DNA of 64,000 bases from an uncultured Rothia sp. (GTDB lineage: Bacteria; Actinomycetota; Actinomycetes; Actinomycetales; Micrococcaceae). Of this stretch, positions 1-7,660 are shown piece by piece. The DNA lies in NCBI GenBank assembly GCA_946221065.1, contig CAMIIO010000011.1, forward strand, positions 10,309-74,308, written 5' to 3'. The notes below the pieces were generated by a model. The model had not been told where the DNA came from. It was given only the letters and a program-made list of their open reading frames with translations, and ran no database searches. Numbering within the stretch: position 1 is the stretch's first letter; each line of letters opens with the position of its first letter. The position numbers were made by a program, and so were the translations under genes.

Positions 1-34
1 GCCAGCGAAGCACATCTTTTAACGCTTCACTGGC
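1..34 (-). terminator. Hairpin downstream of the secreted-protein gene
   Basis: An 11-base arm at 1-11 pairs with 24-34 with one mismatch, leaving a 12-base loop. It lies 17 bases past the stop codon of the leftward gene at 52-552, so it is probably its terminator. The window edge cuts off whatever follows. Confidence 0.5.
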
Positions 35-51
35 TTTATATCGAATTAAAT

Positions 52-552
52 CTAAATAGGTCCAAAAGTACTGATAAATAGATTCATATAATGAGCCGTT
101 GACTGTGCTGTAACAGGATCCATGCCCATACCCATAAGACCAGATGCGATAGAACCCTCAGTCCATTTATCAAGTTTATTTAGTACTTCATAAAGTTTAT
201 CTGCATGTGGGCGGATAGGAGCTGGTAGGCGGTCTTTATAGTACTTTAGTGTAATTTTGACTGCGTTTTTAACCCAGCCTGCAACACCACGAGTAACGGA
301 GTTACTATTTTGTTTACCAGTAGCTAAATCTGAAGCCAGACGTGCACTTGATATGTCACCAGCAGCTGTAGCTCTACGTTCAATTTCCCTCCAATCAGAT
401 GGCTTCATCTGCGAGTATCCAGTAATTTCTGTCGAGGCAGATGAGGATGTGGATACTGGAACCGCTGCATTAGCGACAGGAGCCATAACTAAGGAAGAAA
501 CAACAATAGCTATAGTGGTAATAATTTTTTTAGAATATTCTCTACCTACCAT
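52..552 (-). CDS. Small exported protein of unknown function
   Basis: This encodes a 166-residue protein with a clear Sec signal peptide: a basic start (MVGREYSKK), a hydrophobic stretch and an ANA-type cleavage site near residue 30. The mature part is mildly basic in the middle and ends in a hydrophobic GPI tail; no family was recognised. The ATG at 552 is preferred over the upstream one at 564 because GAGGTG lies about six bases before it. Leftward transcription appears to end at the hairpin at 1-34. The small size and hydrophobic C-terminus would suit a bacteriocin-like or surface peptide, but that is only a guess. Confidence 0.65.
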   Translation of the reverse strand: MVGREYSKKIITTIAIVVSSLVMAPVANAAVPVSTSSSASTEITGYSQMKPSDWREIERRATAAGDISSARLASDLATGKQNSNSVTRGVAGWVKNAVKITLKYYKDRLPAPIRPHADKLYEVLNKLDKWTEGSIASGLMGMGMDPVTAQSTAHYMNLFISTFGPI

Positions 553-682
553 GAAACACCTCATAGGAAATATATTGTTCTGATCTGGGTTGCTTAATTC
601 TATAGATTTAAGCGACGCGATAAGAAGGGATTACAAAATATTACTAACGAGTTGACCTTCTCTGAGTTTAGTTTCGATCATT

Positions 683-1345
683 GAAGCTTATTCAAAAGTA
701 GGCAAACACCCCACAACCCACTAGACAACGACCCCACCGAAGGCAAAAATGAGAGTTAAATCATCACAAATAACCTCAAGCCAAACCGGAAGAACCGTTG
801 CACAACAAGTGTACAACCGGGCTCACCCACCAGCAATTCGCCACCCTCACCACAGCCCTGAAAATCACCCTCCTGACCCTGCGCCATAATCTCACCGAAG
901 AACTCTTAGCTGATCTCTTTGAGGTATCCCAACCCACAATTTCCAGAACCATCCACCGGATCGAAAACGCCCTAGAGCAACTGAGTAATTTGAAATTTCC
1001 AGGACTCGGATCTCTCCAAAATATCCCCGGCTCGCTCCTCGTAGACGGCACGCTCATTCCCGTGAAGGAATTGGGCTTCACAAGGTAGAACACTGTTTTC
1101 GGGCAAACACAAACGCGCCGGATTCAATCACCAAGTCATCTGCACTTTGAGCGGAAAATTACTGGCTATCACCGACCCGGTACCCGGAGCTAGACATGAT
1201 GTTTATGCTTACCGATTCCACCAGCTAGAAAGATTTCTTGATGAATCCACATGGCTGATAAAGGCTACATCGGGTTAAGGTTGCTCACCCCGTCTCAACG
1301 TAGAACTGGGGTGAGAATGAGAGTTGCGGTGAGGCAGTTGGCTCG
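683..1345 (+). mobile_element. Degenerate IS5-like element, copy 1
   Basis: The left end (683-702) is a worn version of the 19-base terminal repeat seen intact at 51499 and 52385. A transposase reading frame at 798-1088 has the N-terminal helix-turn-helix (residues EELLADLF and SQPTISRTI) and the start of the DDE domain (IPGSLLVDGTL). It then stops, and the homologous sequence continues in another frame through a PGARHDV-like stretch to about 1345, where similarity to the other copies ends. No right terminal repeat was found. This is an inactive remnant related to the copies at 51.5 and 54.1 kb. Confidence 0.75.
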
Positions 1346-1578
1346 ATGCTATGGGTAGCGCAACAAGTATTCTGTTCACGACTATCACGGTAGGTCAAAC
1401 AATCGGTTCTCTCCTCATTGATTTTACAGTGTCGATGACTGGCTTACCAATGCTGTTTATCGGTGGGGCGTGATTGTTTTATTTGAAGCAGGTTTGGTTT
1501 GGCTTAAAAAGTCTTCCGCCTGAATATCATAGATATAATGTCTTACCGTTACACCAAAATTGGTATAACGGTAAAAAA
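1346..1578. other. Gap between IS remnant and partition genes
   Basis: I see no convincing gene here. The stretch contains the decayed tail of the IS copy and ends with the inverted repeat at 1544-1573. Confidence 0.4.
1544..1573. repeat. Inverted repeat TACCGTTAYACC downstream of the partition genes
   Basis: Arms at 1544-1555 and 1562-1573 (TACCGTTACACC and GGTATAACGGTA) match at 11 of 12 positions around a 6-base AT spacer. The same TACCGT/ACGGTA half-sites recur upstream of parA at 2453-2492. The two clusters therefore bracket the parA/RHH pair, as expected of a centromere or operator bound by the RHH protein. It could also act as a terminator. Confidence 0.55.
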
Positions 1579-1800
1579 TTATTTGATGACTTCACGGATA
1601 GCTTGCTCCACCACCTCGCGCACTGTCATCCCATGCTGCACGGCCCAGATTTTCAGTTCATTGCGCAATGAAGCGGGGATCTGAATCGTTAGATGCTTGA
1701 GAGGATCCTGAGCATCAACCGTAGGCATGGCATCTTTCATGGACGGTATCTCCGCCGTTCTAGGAGCCATACTTTGAGCTAAATCTTTCTTTGGTTTCAT
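1579..1800 (-). CDS. Ribbon-helix-helix partition partner
   Basis: This 73-residue protein has a disordered, charged N-terminus. From about residue 37 it has a ribbon-helix-helix fold: the beta strand LTIQIP followed by two helices with the typical VREVVEQAI pattern. Such proteins act as the DNA-binding partner of small ParA ATPases and bind direct or inverted repeats near the operon. It follows parA1 by about 20 bases on the same strand, so the two are very probably co-transcribed. Its likely targets are the TACCGT repeats on both sides of the pair. A second unit of the same design lies at 49.85-50.69 kb. Confidence 0.75.
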   Translation of the reverse strand: MKPKKDLAQSMAPRTAEIPSMKDAMPTVDAQDPLKHLTIQIPASLRNELKIWAVQHGMTVREVVEQAIREVIK

Positions 1801-1820
1801 CGGTATTCCTTCTTCGTTCT

Positions 1821-2399
1821 CTATTTTTCTGACAGAATCTCAGCAGCTGCTTTGTCATATCCATATAGTCCAGCAGGTCTTGTCCCAAAAGACTGACGGA
1901 TACTCTCCCGGCGAGGGATAGCGGTTTCAAAATAACCTACCCCTTGCTGCTCCAACACTTCGAAAGCTGTGGCATAGGAACGGGTACGAGCATCAACCTG
2001 GGTCAGGAGTACATAGGCTTGGGAAACTTTTGAAGCGACCGCTTCGGTCTCCCATACACGGGACATATCAATGGCACTCGATGCGGTAGGGATAATAATC
2101 AGATCAGCACCTTGGAGAGCCGCATCGATTCCTCGTGTATCTCCAGGGGCGGTGTCAATGATGGTGACAATATCCGCAGTATTCGTGATGCGTTTGAGTT
2201 GTGCAATATTGGCAGGTTGCACTTCGAAGGGAAGTTTCTGGTCGTTTTCTTCTGCTCGGATAGCCCATTCTGTGGCTGACCCCTGGGGGTCCGCATCAAG
2301 CACCTTTACAGTATGTGTTGCGCTGAGTGCTGTTGCGAGGTAGATGGCGGTGGTTGTTTTGCCGACGCCGCCTTTGGTGTTGGTGATGACTATTTTCAT
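1821..2399 (-). CDS. parA: ParA-family partition ATPase, module 1
   Basis: This is a 192-residue ParA/MinD-type ATPase that would segregate the plasmid by patterning on the nucleoid. The deviant Walker A motif (KGGVGKTT) lies at residues 8-15, the DADPQGSA motif at about 36-43 and the DTAPG motif at about 78-82. It lacks an N-terminal helix-turn-helix, as in small type Ib ParA proteins that use a ribbon-helix-helix partner. The ATG at 2399 is chosen because it puts the ATPase motif at the usual distance; an in-frame GTG at 2408 is possible. It is followed directly by the RHH gene and preceded by TACCGT operator repeats. Confidence 0.9.
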   Translation of the reverse strand: MKIVITNTKGGVGKTTTAIYLATALSATHTVKVLDADPQGSATEWAIRAEENDQKLPFEVQPANIAQLKRITNTADIVTIIDTAPGDTRGIDAALQGADLIIIPTASSAIDMSRVWETEAVASKVSQAYVLLTQVDARTRSYATAFEVLEQQGVGYFETAIPRRESIRQSFGTRPAGLYGYDKAAAEILSEK

Positions 2400-2452
2400 G
2401 CTGTTCACGGTATCACTTTATTTACCAATTACAAGCAAAACATCATCACTGT

Positions 2453-2492
2453 TTTACCGTTTGCGGTAAATCCTGTTTTCTGTTTAACGGTA
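2453..2492. promoter_or_regulatory. Operator repeats upstream of parA1
   Basis: A palindrome TTTACCG/CGGTAAA (2453-2459 and 2464-2470) is followed by another half-site AACGGTA at 2486-2492. The half-site is the same as in the inverted repeat at 1544-1573. The position in the parA1 leader suggests autoregulation by the RHH protein and possibly a centromere role. Confidence 0.55.
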
Positions 2493-2512
2493 CATACTAA
2501 AGTAGGTAATTT

Positions 2513-3505
2513 TTAGGTTTGTATCGCTGCTGCTTGTTCCGGGTACAACACCCCAGCCCGCTCCACACCCCACCGAGCCTTCGCCTTCAGAAACTCCCGC
2601 ATCAGACGCATCTTCTCCAATCCCCGCGCAGGAACCACCACCGGCTCCGCCAACCTCCGCGCAATTTCCCGCTGACGAGCCACCGCCTCAGCCCGCAACC
2701 TCACCTGCTCCTCATATCGCACACGCGTAGGTGAAGGTAAAAGAAGATCATCCTCACTCTTCCAAGCGTTAAGCCTAATATGCAACCATGCCAGCACCGA
2801 CCGCATACCCCCAGCACCACGGGTCAAATAGACTTCCCCGTGTGGATCACGCTCCAAAGCCTCTAGAACGTCTTTGACACACCAACCAGCGGCAAAAGTG
2901 CTCTTCAGGTGCCCGGCCAAGAGCCTGGTCGGTACCCTGCGTAGATCAATCACCCGCATTTTCAACTCATCACAGGCTTTTAGCCGCTCTGTATGTGTTA
3001 CCGGCACTTGCGTCAGAAGAAATTTTTGTTGGTTGTCCTTTAAGGACTTAACAGATTTCTTTAAAGAACTTAAGGGGTGGACATTTTTAACAACACGAGG
3101 AATCAGAAGCGTGTAGATGGGGGCTTCGTTGTGTTCTGTTGCGCTGTACGCTGCGGACTTACCTGCTCGAACCACTGCTAGTAATCCTGCCGTAATGAGT
3201 TCATGAATGTAGCGTTGTACGGTTTTGGTGCATACCTTCAGGTGGGAGGCTATTTCTGCGTAGGTGAATTGCGCGGTGTACTCGCCAATGCGGTAGCGGT
3301 AGCTGATGTAGTCCATGACTTTTTGCGCGGTGGCCGCTTTTGTGGCTGAGAGCTTACTCAAATATTTTTCGGTGACTCTTCGGCGCCAGGGCAACGCGTT
3401 CTCAGGGGATGAGGTACCTGCTGGGCGGGCTGCCAGGAGATCGAAAAATGTGGCGTTGACTCGAAGTGTTGTGCTATGTGCGGGGGTTACTGGTAGACTA
3501 GACAC
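2513..3505 (-). CDS. Plasmid replication initiator, module 1
   Basis: This 330-residue protein has a winged helix-turn-helix at about residues 80-112 (FTYAEIASHL, TKTVQRYIHELITAGLL). A conserved APIYTLLIP block follows, and a C-terminal block AGWCVKDVLEAL and GAGGMRSVLAWL precedes a basic tail. The same blocks occur in the protein at 48552-49730, so the two are paralogous. I infer replication initiators because both sit next to ParA/RHH genes. The reading frame opens at 3610, but the GTG at 3505 is the likely start: AGGAGG stands seven bases before it, and the N-terminus VSSLPV matches the other copy. An initiator role is by family resemblance and context only. Confidence 0.75.
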   Translation of the reverse strand: MSSLPVTPAHSTTLRVNATFFDLLAARPAGTSSPENALPWRRRVTEKYLSKLSATKAATAQKVMDYISYRYRIGEYTAQFTYAEIASHLKVCTKTVQRYIHELITAGLLAVVRAGKSAAYSATEHNEAPIYTLLIPRVVKNVHPLSSLKKSVKSLKDNQQKFLLTQVPVTHTERLKACDELKMRVIDLRRVPTRLLAGHLKSTFAAGWCVKDVLEALERDPHGEVYLTRGAGGMRSVLAWLHIRLNAWKSEDDLLLPSPTRVRYEEQVRLRAEAVARQREIARRLAEPVVVPARGLEKMRLMREFLKAKARWGVERAGVLYPEQAAAIQT

Positions 3506-3593
3506 AGTAGAACCTCCTGTGTGTGGTCCACACGGATGTTTCCTAACTGGATGTCGGTATCTTGGCGGACGTTGACATCCCAATAATCTTACG

Positions 3594-3622
3594 GAAAGCC
3601 CCTCCACCAAAGAGGGGCTTTC
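3594..3622. terminator. Hairpin upstream of rep1
   Basis: An 11-base perfect stem GAAAGCCCCTC/GAGGGGCTTTC with a 7-base loop lies about 90 bases upstream of rep1. It could insulate rep1 from readthrough or be a control structure of the replicon. A smaller palindrome (GTGTGGTCCACAC, about 3520-3532) lies between it and the ribosome site. Confidence 0.5.
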
Positions 3623-3979
3623 GTAATATCTAAAAGCTGTTAAACACTACTCTACTCGATAACCCAGCTCACACGCTATTCGATGACGCACCGATGACAA
3701 GAACCAACATTCACGCGTGCTTCTTCTGGGGCTTGGTTGATCTGCTCAGCCCACGCCCCATACCCCGTGACGGAGTCACTCCACTGCTTGTAATGCGCTG
3801 ATGCGTCAGCGGTTCTCTTCCGGGTAGCTGCCGCTTACTTTGCCGCCCCTGAAATGATTTGTATACCTACAGCTGCCCTAAGCGGAGGTGAAGGCGGAGT
3901 AATCTGTAATGGAATATTTTTTGCAGCCGGATTACTCCCCGATTTTAACGATGCGCGCAAGCGATAACAGGAAGTAACA
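3623..3979. other. Gap with a possible short coding remnant
   Basis: Most of this stretch holds no gene I can support. An open frame without a ribosome site ends at about 3968; its last 37 codons from the ATG at 3855 include a Gly-rich stretch (SGGEGG) and a hydrophobic tail. It directly precedes the small membrane protein at 3980 and may be the 3' end of a lost partner gene. Confidence 0.3.
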
Positions 3980-4147
3980 ATGTCACCAAAAATCTATGGT
4001 GTTAGTACGAGTTTGGTGTGTTTAGTAGTTTTTGCGCTAATAGCCCTTTTATCTGGGCGTTTCCCAGATACATTTCTTTGTCTTCTCTGGACAGTTGGAG
4101 CCATAGCTACTGGCTACGTAGCGTATTTATGGAGAAAATCCTCATGA
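3980..4147 (+). CDS. Small two-helix membrane protein
   Basis: A 55-residue open frame starts at an ATG preceded by AGGAAG (six bases spacing). It has two hydrophobic segments (about residues 9-25 and 32-50) and a basic C-terminal end (WRKSS). The size and topology are typical of immunity-like or toxin-like small membrane proteins, but no family was recognised. The upstream open remnant ends 11 bases before it, which suggests a former two-gene unit comparable to the exported/membrane pair at 9.46-10.25 kb. Confidence 0.5.
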   Translation: MSPKIYGVSTSLVCLVVFALIALLSGRFPDTFLCLLWTVGAIATGYVAYLWRKSS

Positions 4148-4191
4148 AATCATGAACCACTACAGTTTCCGCGTTGGTCTAACCCAACACA

Positions 4192-5127
4192 TTACCCCTG
4201 GATATTTCTAAAAAAGGACGAGCCTGCACCACCTTCAGGCACTTTCCGGCCACGAACCGCAGCTTCCTCAGCCCGAGCTTGCGTCATCTTCGCTACTTGT
4301 TCCCACTGCTGCGCATGCTTCTGCCATCGAGCCACCTCAGCCTCTAAATCTTCTATTCTGTCCTGGCTTGCCTGCACCAGCTGGAACCGCTGATTTACGG
4401 AATCTTGGTATCTTCTTTCCCTCTCAGCTATTTGAGAAGCGTAAAACTCCGTAGAACGCTCTGCGGCTTTTTCCAGCTCCCTGACACGTTGCCGAAGCTC
4501 TTTAACTGTTTCTTGGTCGTTAGCGTGGGCAAGGGTTCGTGCTCGCCGCTGAATATACGCATCCAAGTAACGCTCCCGAGACTCCACCCGCTCCTTAGCT
4601 TGTTTCACCTGCTCACACAGTTCCTCATAAGCACCCACCTTCTGCGCATACACCGCATAATCAGCAGCAGATAGCCCGCTGCTAAAAGGAGTCTTCTTCT
4701 CGGCGGTTGATGGCTTGATTGCCTCCGCGGTATGCAGATGTAAAAGAGCGGCCCCGAAGGCTTGCGCTAGCCTTTCGCGTTCTTCCCTGCTGATCTTGCC
4801 GCTGGTGAAACAGTAACCCATCTCTTGCAATAAGTCCGGTACAAGCTGTTGGGGATTCTCTTGCAGGTAAGCACGTAGGTCTGCTTTACGGGGTCTCTGA
4901 TAGACGGTAACGACTTTAGGTTCAGGATGGGGCTGAGTGTGCTCGGTGTCTTTGATGATGCGCACCGGGGTTCCGGTTTCTTGGGCGTATTTACGGTGAG
5001 CCGCTGCGTATTTACGGCAGTTATCCGAGCAATAAATCGGGGTGCGCCCTCGGCCGTGTGTGTAGGTGAATTCTTCTTGACAGTGGGGGCAGGTACTGGT
5101 GATGAGTACTTGTTCAGGGCGGGTCAT
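4192..5127 (-). CDS. Zinc-finger and coiled-coil protein beside the oriT-like site
   Basis: This is a 311-residue protein. Residues 13-38 form a small zinc-binding module with CPHC and CSDNC pairs followed by a basic RKYAAAHRKYA helix, as expected for DNA contact. From about residue 165 to 285 it is a long, highly charged coiled coil (EVKQAKERVESRER, VRELEKAAERS, IEDLEAEVARW). The C-terminus is Gly/Ser rich. It is transcribed away from the oriT-like region at 5.16-5.40 kb. In the mirror-image right module that flank is occupied by the MobF relaxase gene. I therefore suspect a plasmid transfer or maintenance role such as a relaxosome accessory protein, but the family is not recognised. Confidence 0.65.
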   Translation of the reverse strand: MTRPEQVLITSTCPHCQEEFTYTHGRGRTPIYCSDNCRKYAAAHRKYAQETGTPVRIIKDTEHTQPHPEPKVVTVYQRPRKADLRAYLQENPQQLVPDLLQEMGYCFTSGKISREERERLAQAFGAALLHLHTAEAIKPSTAEKKTPFSSGLSAADYAVYAQKVGAYEELCEQVKQAKERVESRERYLDAYIQRRARTLAHANDQETVKELRQRVRELEKAAERSTEFYASQIAERERRYQDSVNQRFQLVQASQDRIEDLEAEVARWQKHAQQWEQVAKMTQARAEEAAVRGRKVPEGGAGSSFFRNIQG

Positions 5128-5159
5128 GCCCTAAATTTTATATCGTCATGTCGTTTTTA

Positions 5160-5400
5160 TAGTTATGAATCATTCACAATACGCATTCCTGACTTATTGG
5201 ATGCATGAGGTGTGACGACAAATAGAGCAACTAGAGCGAGGTTTATGCGCGCGTTGCCGCGAGTGAATGTAGGGAGGAGGAACGACGACTGGAAGGAACG
5301 AGAGGTCATCAACGCTGTGCGCACAGACCGAGAGAAAGGAGCTCATGGAGTCCGGAACGGCAGTGACGCGATTTTGCACAAGAGGCCAGGCTGTGTGCAC
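5160..5400. other. oriT-like region A
   Basis: Positions 5183-5218 are the exact reverse complement of 38295-38330, the region just upstream of the MobF relaxase gene. Weaker similarity extends outward: 5348-5400 pairs with about 38184-38235, sharing a run ending in TGTGCAAAATCGCG. A conserved site upstream of a relaxase gene, with a palindromic part (GCATTCC/GGATGC), is what an origin of transfer looks like. No nick site was identified. The rest of 5219-5622 holds no gene I can support. Confidence 0.55.
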
Positions 5401-5622
5401 CAATAACGAAAAGATGATCGAGTGGTGGGGGAGCTTGCGGAGGAAACATGAGAGCGTCTTTGAGATCGCAGGTGTACATCAGCGCTGAACGGCGGTGTGT
5501 GCAACCTGTGGACAGCAGCAACCAGGAAACGTGCGAGAAACGAGCACAAGTGGCACTGGTGCTGTCCATTCTCAGGTTGTGCGCTACCGTAAAGTGTGCC
5601 GACTGTGTAAAATCGAAAGCGC

Positions 5623-5661
5623 GAAAGCCCTCCGGTTCTAAAGACTAGCCGGAGGGCTTTC
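5623..5661. terminator. Strong hairpin closing the oriT-like region
   Basis: A perfect 13-base stem (GAAAGCCCTCCGG/CCGGAGGGCTTTC) with a 13-base loop and a CT-rich tail lies 30 bases beyond the stop of the leftward gene at 5692. A similar strong hairpin (37933-37962) occupies the equivalent place beside oriT-like region B. Confidence 0.75.
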
Positions 5662-5691
5662 CTTGCGTTGGTGACCGCTAGGTTTGTGTTT

Positions 5692-5934
5692 CTAGAGGTG
5701 CCACCTCATTTCATCAGTGAAACAAGTAGGCTCAGCATTTTCAGACCACTGGAGACGGATATATTTATACTCATCCGCAGAGAGTTCTCTCCCTAACTCG
5801 CGCTCCATATCTGCTTCACCCCAGTACCCACACCCGACCAGACCGAACCGCTGAGCTAACGCGGTGATGAGATTCAAAGCTTGAACTTCATCGCACATAG
5901 TTGAAACTATCTCGTGCATTTCTTTCTCATTCAT
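5692..5934 (-). CDS. Small acidic protein, unknown function
   Basis: This 80-residue acidic protein begins at an ATG overlapping the stop of the upstream gene by eight bases, so translation is probably coupled. The frame is open further upstream, but the overlap and start context favour this ATG. It is rich in Glu and has a central GLVGCGYWGEADME stretch and C-terminal TDEMRWHL. No family was recognised. It is the last gene of a short leftward run with the gene at 5927-6253 and ends at the hairpin 5623-5661. Acidic proteins near transfer origins are sometimes anti-restriction proteins, but nothing here proves that. Confidence 0.55.
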   Translation of the reverse strand: MNEKEMHEIVSTMCDEVQALNLITALAQRFGLVGCGYWGEADMERELGRELSADEYKYIRLQWSENAEPTCFTDEMRWHL

Positions 5935-6253
5935 CGTCTTCTGCATCTTCCTCTTCGTTCCATTCGGTGTAATACACCAGCTCGTCATCTTCCTCATAAA
6001 TCTCTTCGATACTTGCCCCGTAGACTGCAAGACATAAAGCCTGTGCCCTTTCTTCTTCCCCGACATAAAAGGCACCAAAATCGAAATACCAGCCCTTAGT
6101 GATACATTCACCGGTTTGGGAATCAATACGAAAATTATCAAGGTCTTGATTCATACAATCGTTCGTATCCTGATGCACAGAACAGGATTCCCTGGGCTGG
6201 GTGGGGTATGTATGAACAGGCAATAGCGGTTCACTAAAACGCTCATCAAACAT
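5927..6253 (-). CDS. Very acidic small protein, unknown function
   Basis: This 108-residue protein ends in a strongly acidic tail (EEDDELVYYTEWNEEEDAEDDE spread over the last 25 residues). The central part contains a GWYFDFGAFYVGEEERAQ block. The frame remains open to 6358, but a strong hairpin at 6290-6317 lies inside that extension, so the ATG at 6253 is chosen; a further ATG at 6154 is possible. It overlaps the downstream gene by eight bases. The DNA-mimic-like charge would suit an anti-restriction or regulatory protein carried by a mobile plasmid, but this is inference. Confidence 0.55.
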   Translation of the reverse strand: MFDERFSEPLLPVHTYPTQPRESCSVHQDTNDCMNQDLDNFRIDSQTGECITKGWYFDFGAFYVGEEERAQALCLAVYGASIEEIYEEDDELVYYTEWNEEEDAEDDE

Positions 6254-6289
6254 CTTTGTGGTCTTTCTTCTTAGAGGTAATTTTGGGGA

Positions 6290-6317
6290 TTGGGGCAAAC
6301 CTTTCGGTTTGCCCCAA
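6290..6317. terminator. Hairpin between two leftward genes
   Basis: A 12-base perfect stem (TTGGGGCAAACC/GGTTTGCCCCAA) with a 4-base loop lies between the stop of the gene at 6330-6692 and the start at 6253. It probably ends transcription of the upstream gene. Confidence 0.7.
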
Positions 6318-6329
6318 CCGTCCTCAGGT

Positions 6330-6692
6330 TTAGGACAATTCGTTATCCAAATATTCAAAAGTGGCGAGTGAACTCATCAAAATATGAAAACGAATTTCAA
6401 CCGGCAACCACTGCGGAATATCCCGACCACCACGAGCCCGGTCTAACCTGAACGTGATTCTCGCTGGTGTATGCTCTTCGGCAAACCACACCATCTGCCC
6501 CACAACAAGACGACCAAGAACAGCGGGAATATCTGAAACCTGAGCACCACATTTTTGGTCATCTCGAACCAAAAACAATTCAATACTGGCTACTTCAAAA
6601 TCCCCCGGTTGCATCTGCTCTTTGGCAGGGTCATTGACACTCACTGAGATTTCTAAAGTGTTGAAATCTGCAACCTTTTCTACATCAGACAT
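6330..6692 (-). CDS. Conserved-looking plasmid protein, unknown function
   Basis: This 120-residue protein is acidic at the N-terminus (MSDVEKVADF) and has a beta-rich pattern of alternating hydrophobic residues (LEISVSVNDP, VASIELFLVRDD, ARITFRLDRARGG). The ATG at 6692 is supported by AAAGGA eight bases upstream; the open frame extends to 6833 but crosses low-complexity sequence. No family was recognised. It lies between two hairpins (6290-6317 and 6763-6791), so it is probably a single-gene unit. Confidence 0.55.
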   Translation of the reverse strand: MSDVEKVADFNTLEISVSVNDPAKEQMQPGDFEVASIELFLVRDDQKCGAQVSDIPAVLGRLVVGQMVWFAEEHTPARITFRLDRARGGRDIPQWLPVEIRFHILMSSLATFEYLDNELS

Positions 6693-6762
6693 GTGATGTA
6701 TCCTTTCTCTTGGGAGAAGTTCAAAATCCTTACTGAACATTCGGCTTGAACTTCTTTTCGGT

Positions 6763-6791
6763 GGCGGGAACACACAACGTGTGTTCCCGCC
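6763..6791 (+). terminator. Strong hairpin with T-rich tail
   Basis: The stem GGCGGGAACACAC/GTGTGTTCCCGCC is 13 bases and perfect, with a 3-base loop and an ATTTTTTAT tail on the plus strand. No plus-strand gene was found just upstream, so it may end a short RNA or act as a roadblock. On the minus strand it precedes the gene at 6330-6692. Confidence 0.65.
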
Positions 6792-6884
6792 ATTTTTTAT
6801 CTCCGCCGATAAAACATCAGTGGCACGGTGCACCTAGCGTGTCTACCAAGGCGGCCCGTGTGCCGTTTGGCGAAGCAAAGAAAA

Positions 6885-7070
6885 ATGAACGCATCACGCC
6901 CAAAGTGCAACCCGCACGGGTGGCAGGGCATCACTTTTTATGAGGAAATAAGCGACGAAGGAGCGCCGAATAAAAAGGGGATAACTGCCACTGCGAGGAA
7001 CGAGCAGTTGCACGACGGCGGCGTTCATTATCTTTGTCGTAGACCAAACGGCAGAAAGAACACCGCGTGA
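6885..7070 (+). CDS. Possible small protein, weak support
   Basis: An open frame of 61 codons with a basic, Cys-containing N-terminus (RPKCNPHGWQG) and a C-terminal HYLCRRPNGRK stretch, which could be a small metal-binding module. The ribosome site is poor (AAAG only) and codon use is not decisive. It is listed because it fills a gap between two well-supported genes and ends with a Cys/Arg pattern that looks non-random. The following 200 bases to 7273 hold only the leader of the coiled-coil gene. Confidence 0.3.
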   Translation: MNASRPKCNPHGWQGITFYEEISDEGAPNKKGITATARNEQLHDGGVHYLCRRPNGRKNTA

Positions 7071-7273
7071 TCGTGCCGGCCATCAGCATGAGGCCGAAAT
7101 GAGGCTGGGGGTGTCCGGCACGAGAACCTGCGGTGTGAAAAGGTGCTGTCAGATGCGCTTGCGCAGATGCCCTTTTCCCTAGGATTTTTTCTCTATTAAT
7201 CGGCCGATGTAAAAGATAGAATTAAACGTAAGAACGAACAGTATTCCTCGACCACCAAAAGGATTTCCCCGTC

Positions 7274-7660
7274 ATGGCAGAACGCAAAAGCACCCGCGCT
7301 ATCAACGCCCGTAAAAAAGCATTGGAGGCAGCACGAGCCTTCCAAGAACGCGAAGAACGTCTGCTGGCCTTAGCGGAAGACTTCTTCAAGATCTTTGAGT
7401 CTAATGGTTCGGCTGCGATTGAAAAGAAGATCGCGGAGCATGAGGCCAAGATTGAAGAACTGCGTGAACAATTGGTTCAAGTTGAGAAAGATTCTGAGGC
7501 TGAACAAGCGAAGGTCATCGCACGGTTCAAAGAAGAGAGCGTGAACAATTTAGAGATCGCCTCGCGTCTTGACCTCTCAACAGGCGATGTCCGTAGACTC
7601 GGAAAATTAAACCCTTCCACCATCGAATCAGATGAGGGAAACGAAAACGCTCCTGCTTAG
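7274..7660 (+). CDS. Coiled-coil protein with C-terminal HTH-like segment, copy 1
   Basis: This 128-residue protein is basic at the start (MAERKSTRAINARKKA) and contains FFKIFES at about residues 36-42. A charged coiled coil follows at about 48-80, then an HTH-like segment (NNLEIASRLDLSTGDVRRLGK) at about 93-113. The architecture resembles small DNA-binding plasmid proteins that bind near transfer or partition sites. The start has AAGGA ten bases upstream. Its stop overlaps the stop of the convergent HNH-type gene by four bases. A paralogue lies in the right module (37397-37813, interrupted by a stop) and a 5'-truncated one at 53836-54060, so the family travels with this plasmid type. Function unknown. 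Confidence 0.75.
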   Translation: MAERKSTRAINARKKALEAARAFQEREERLLALAEDFFKIFESNGSAAIEKKIAEHEAKIEELREQLVQVEKDSEAEQAKVIARFKEESVNNLEIASRLDLSTGDVRRLGKLNPSTIESDEGNENAPA

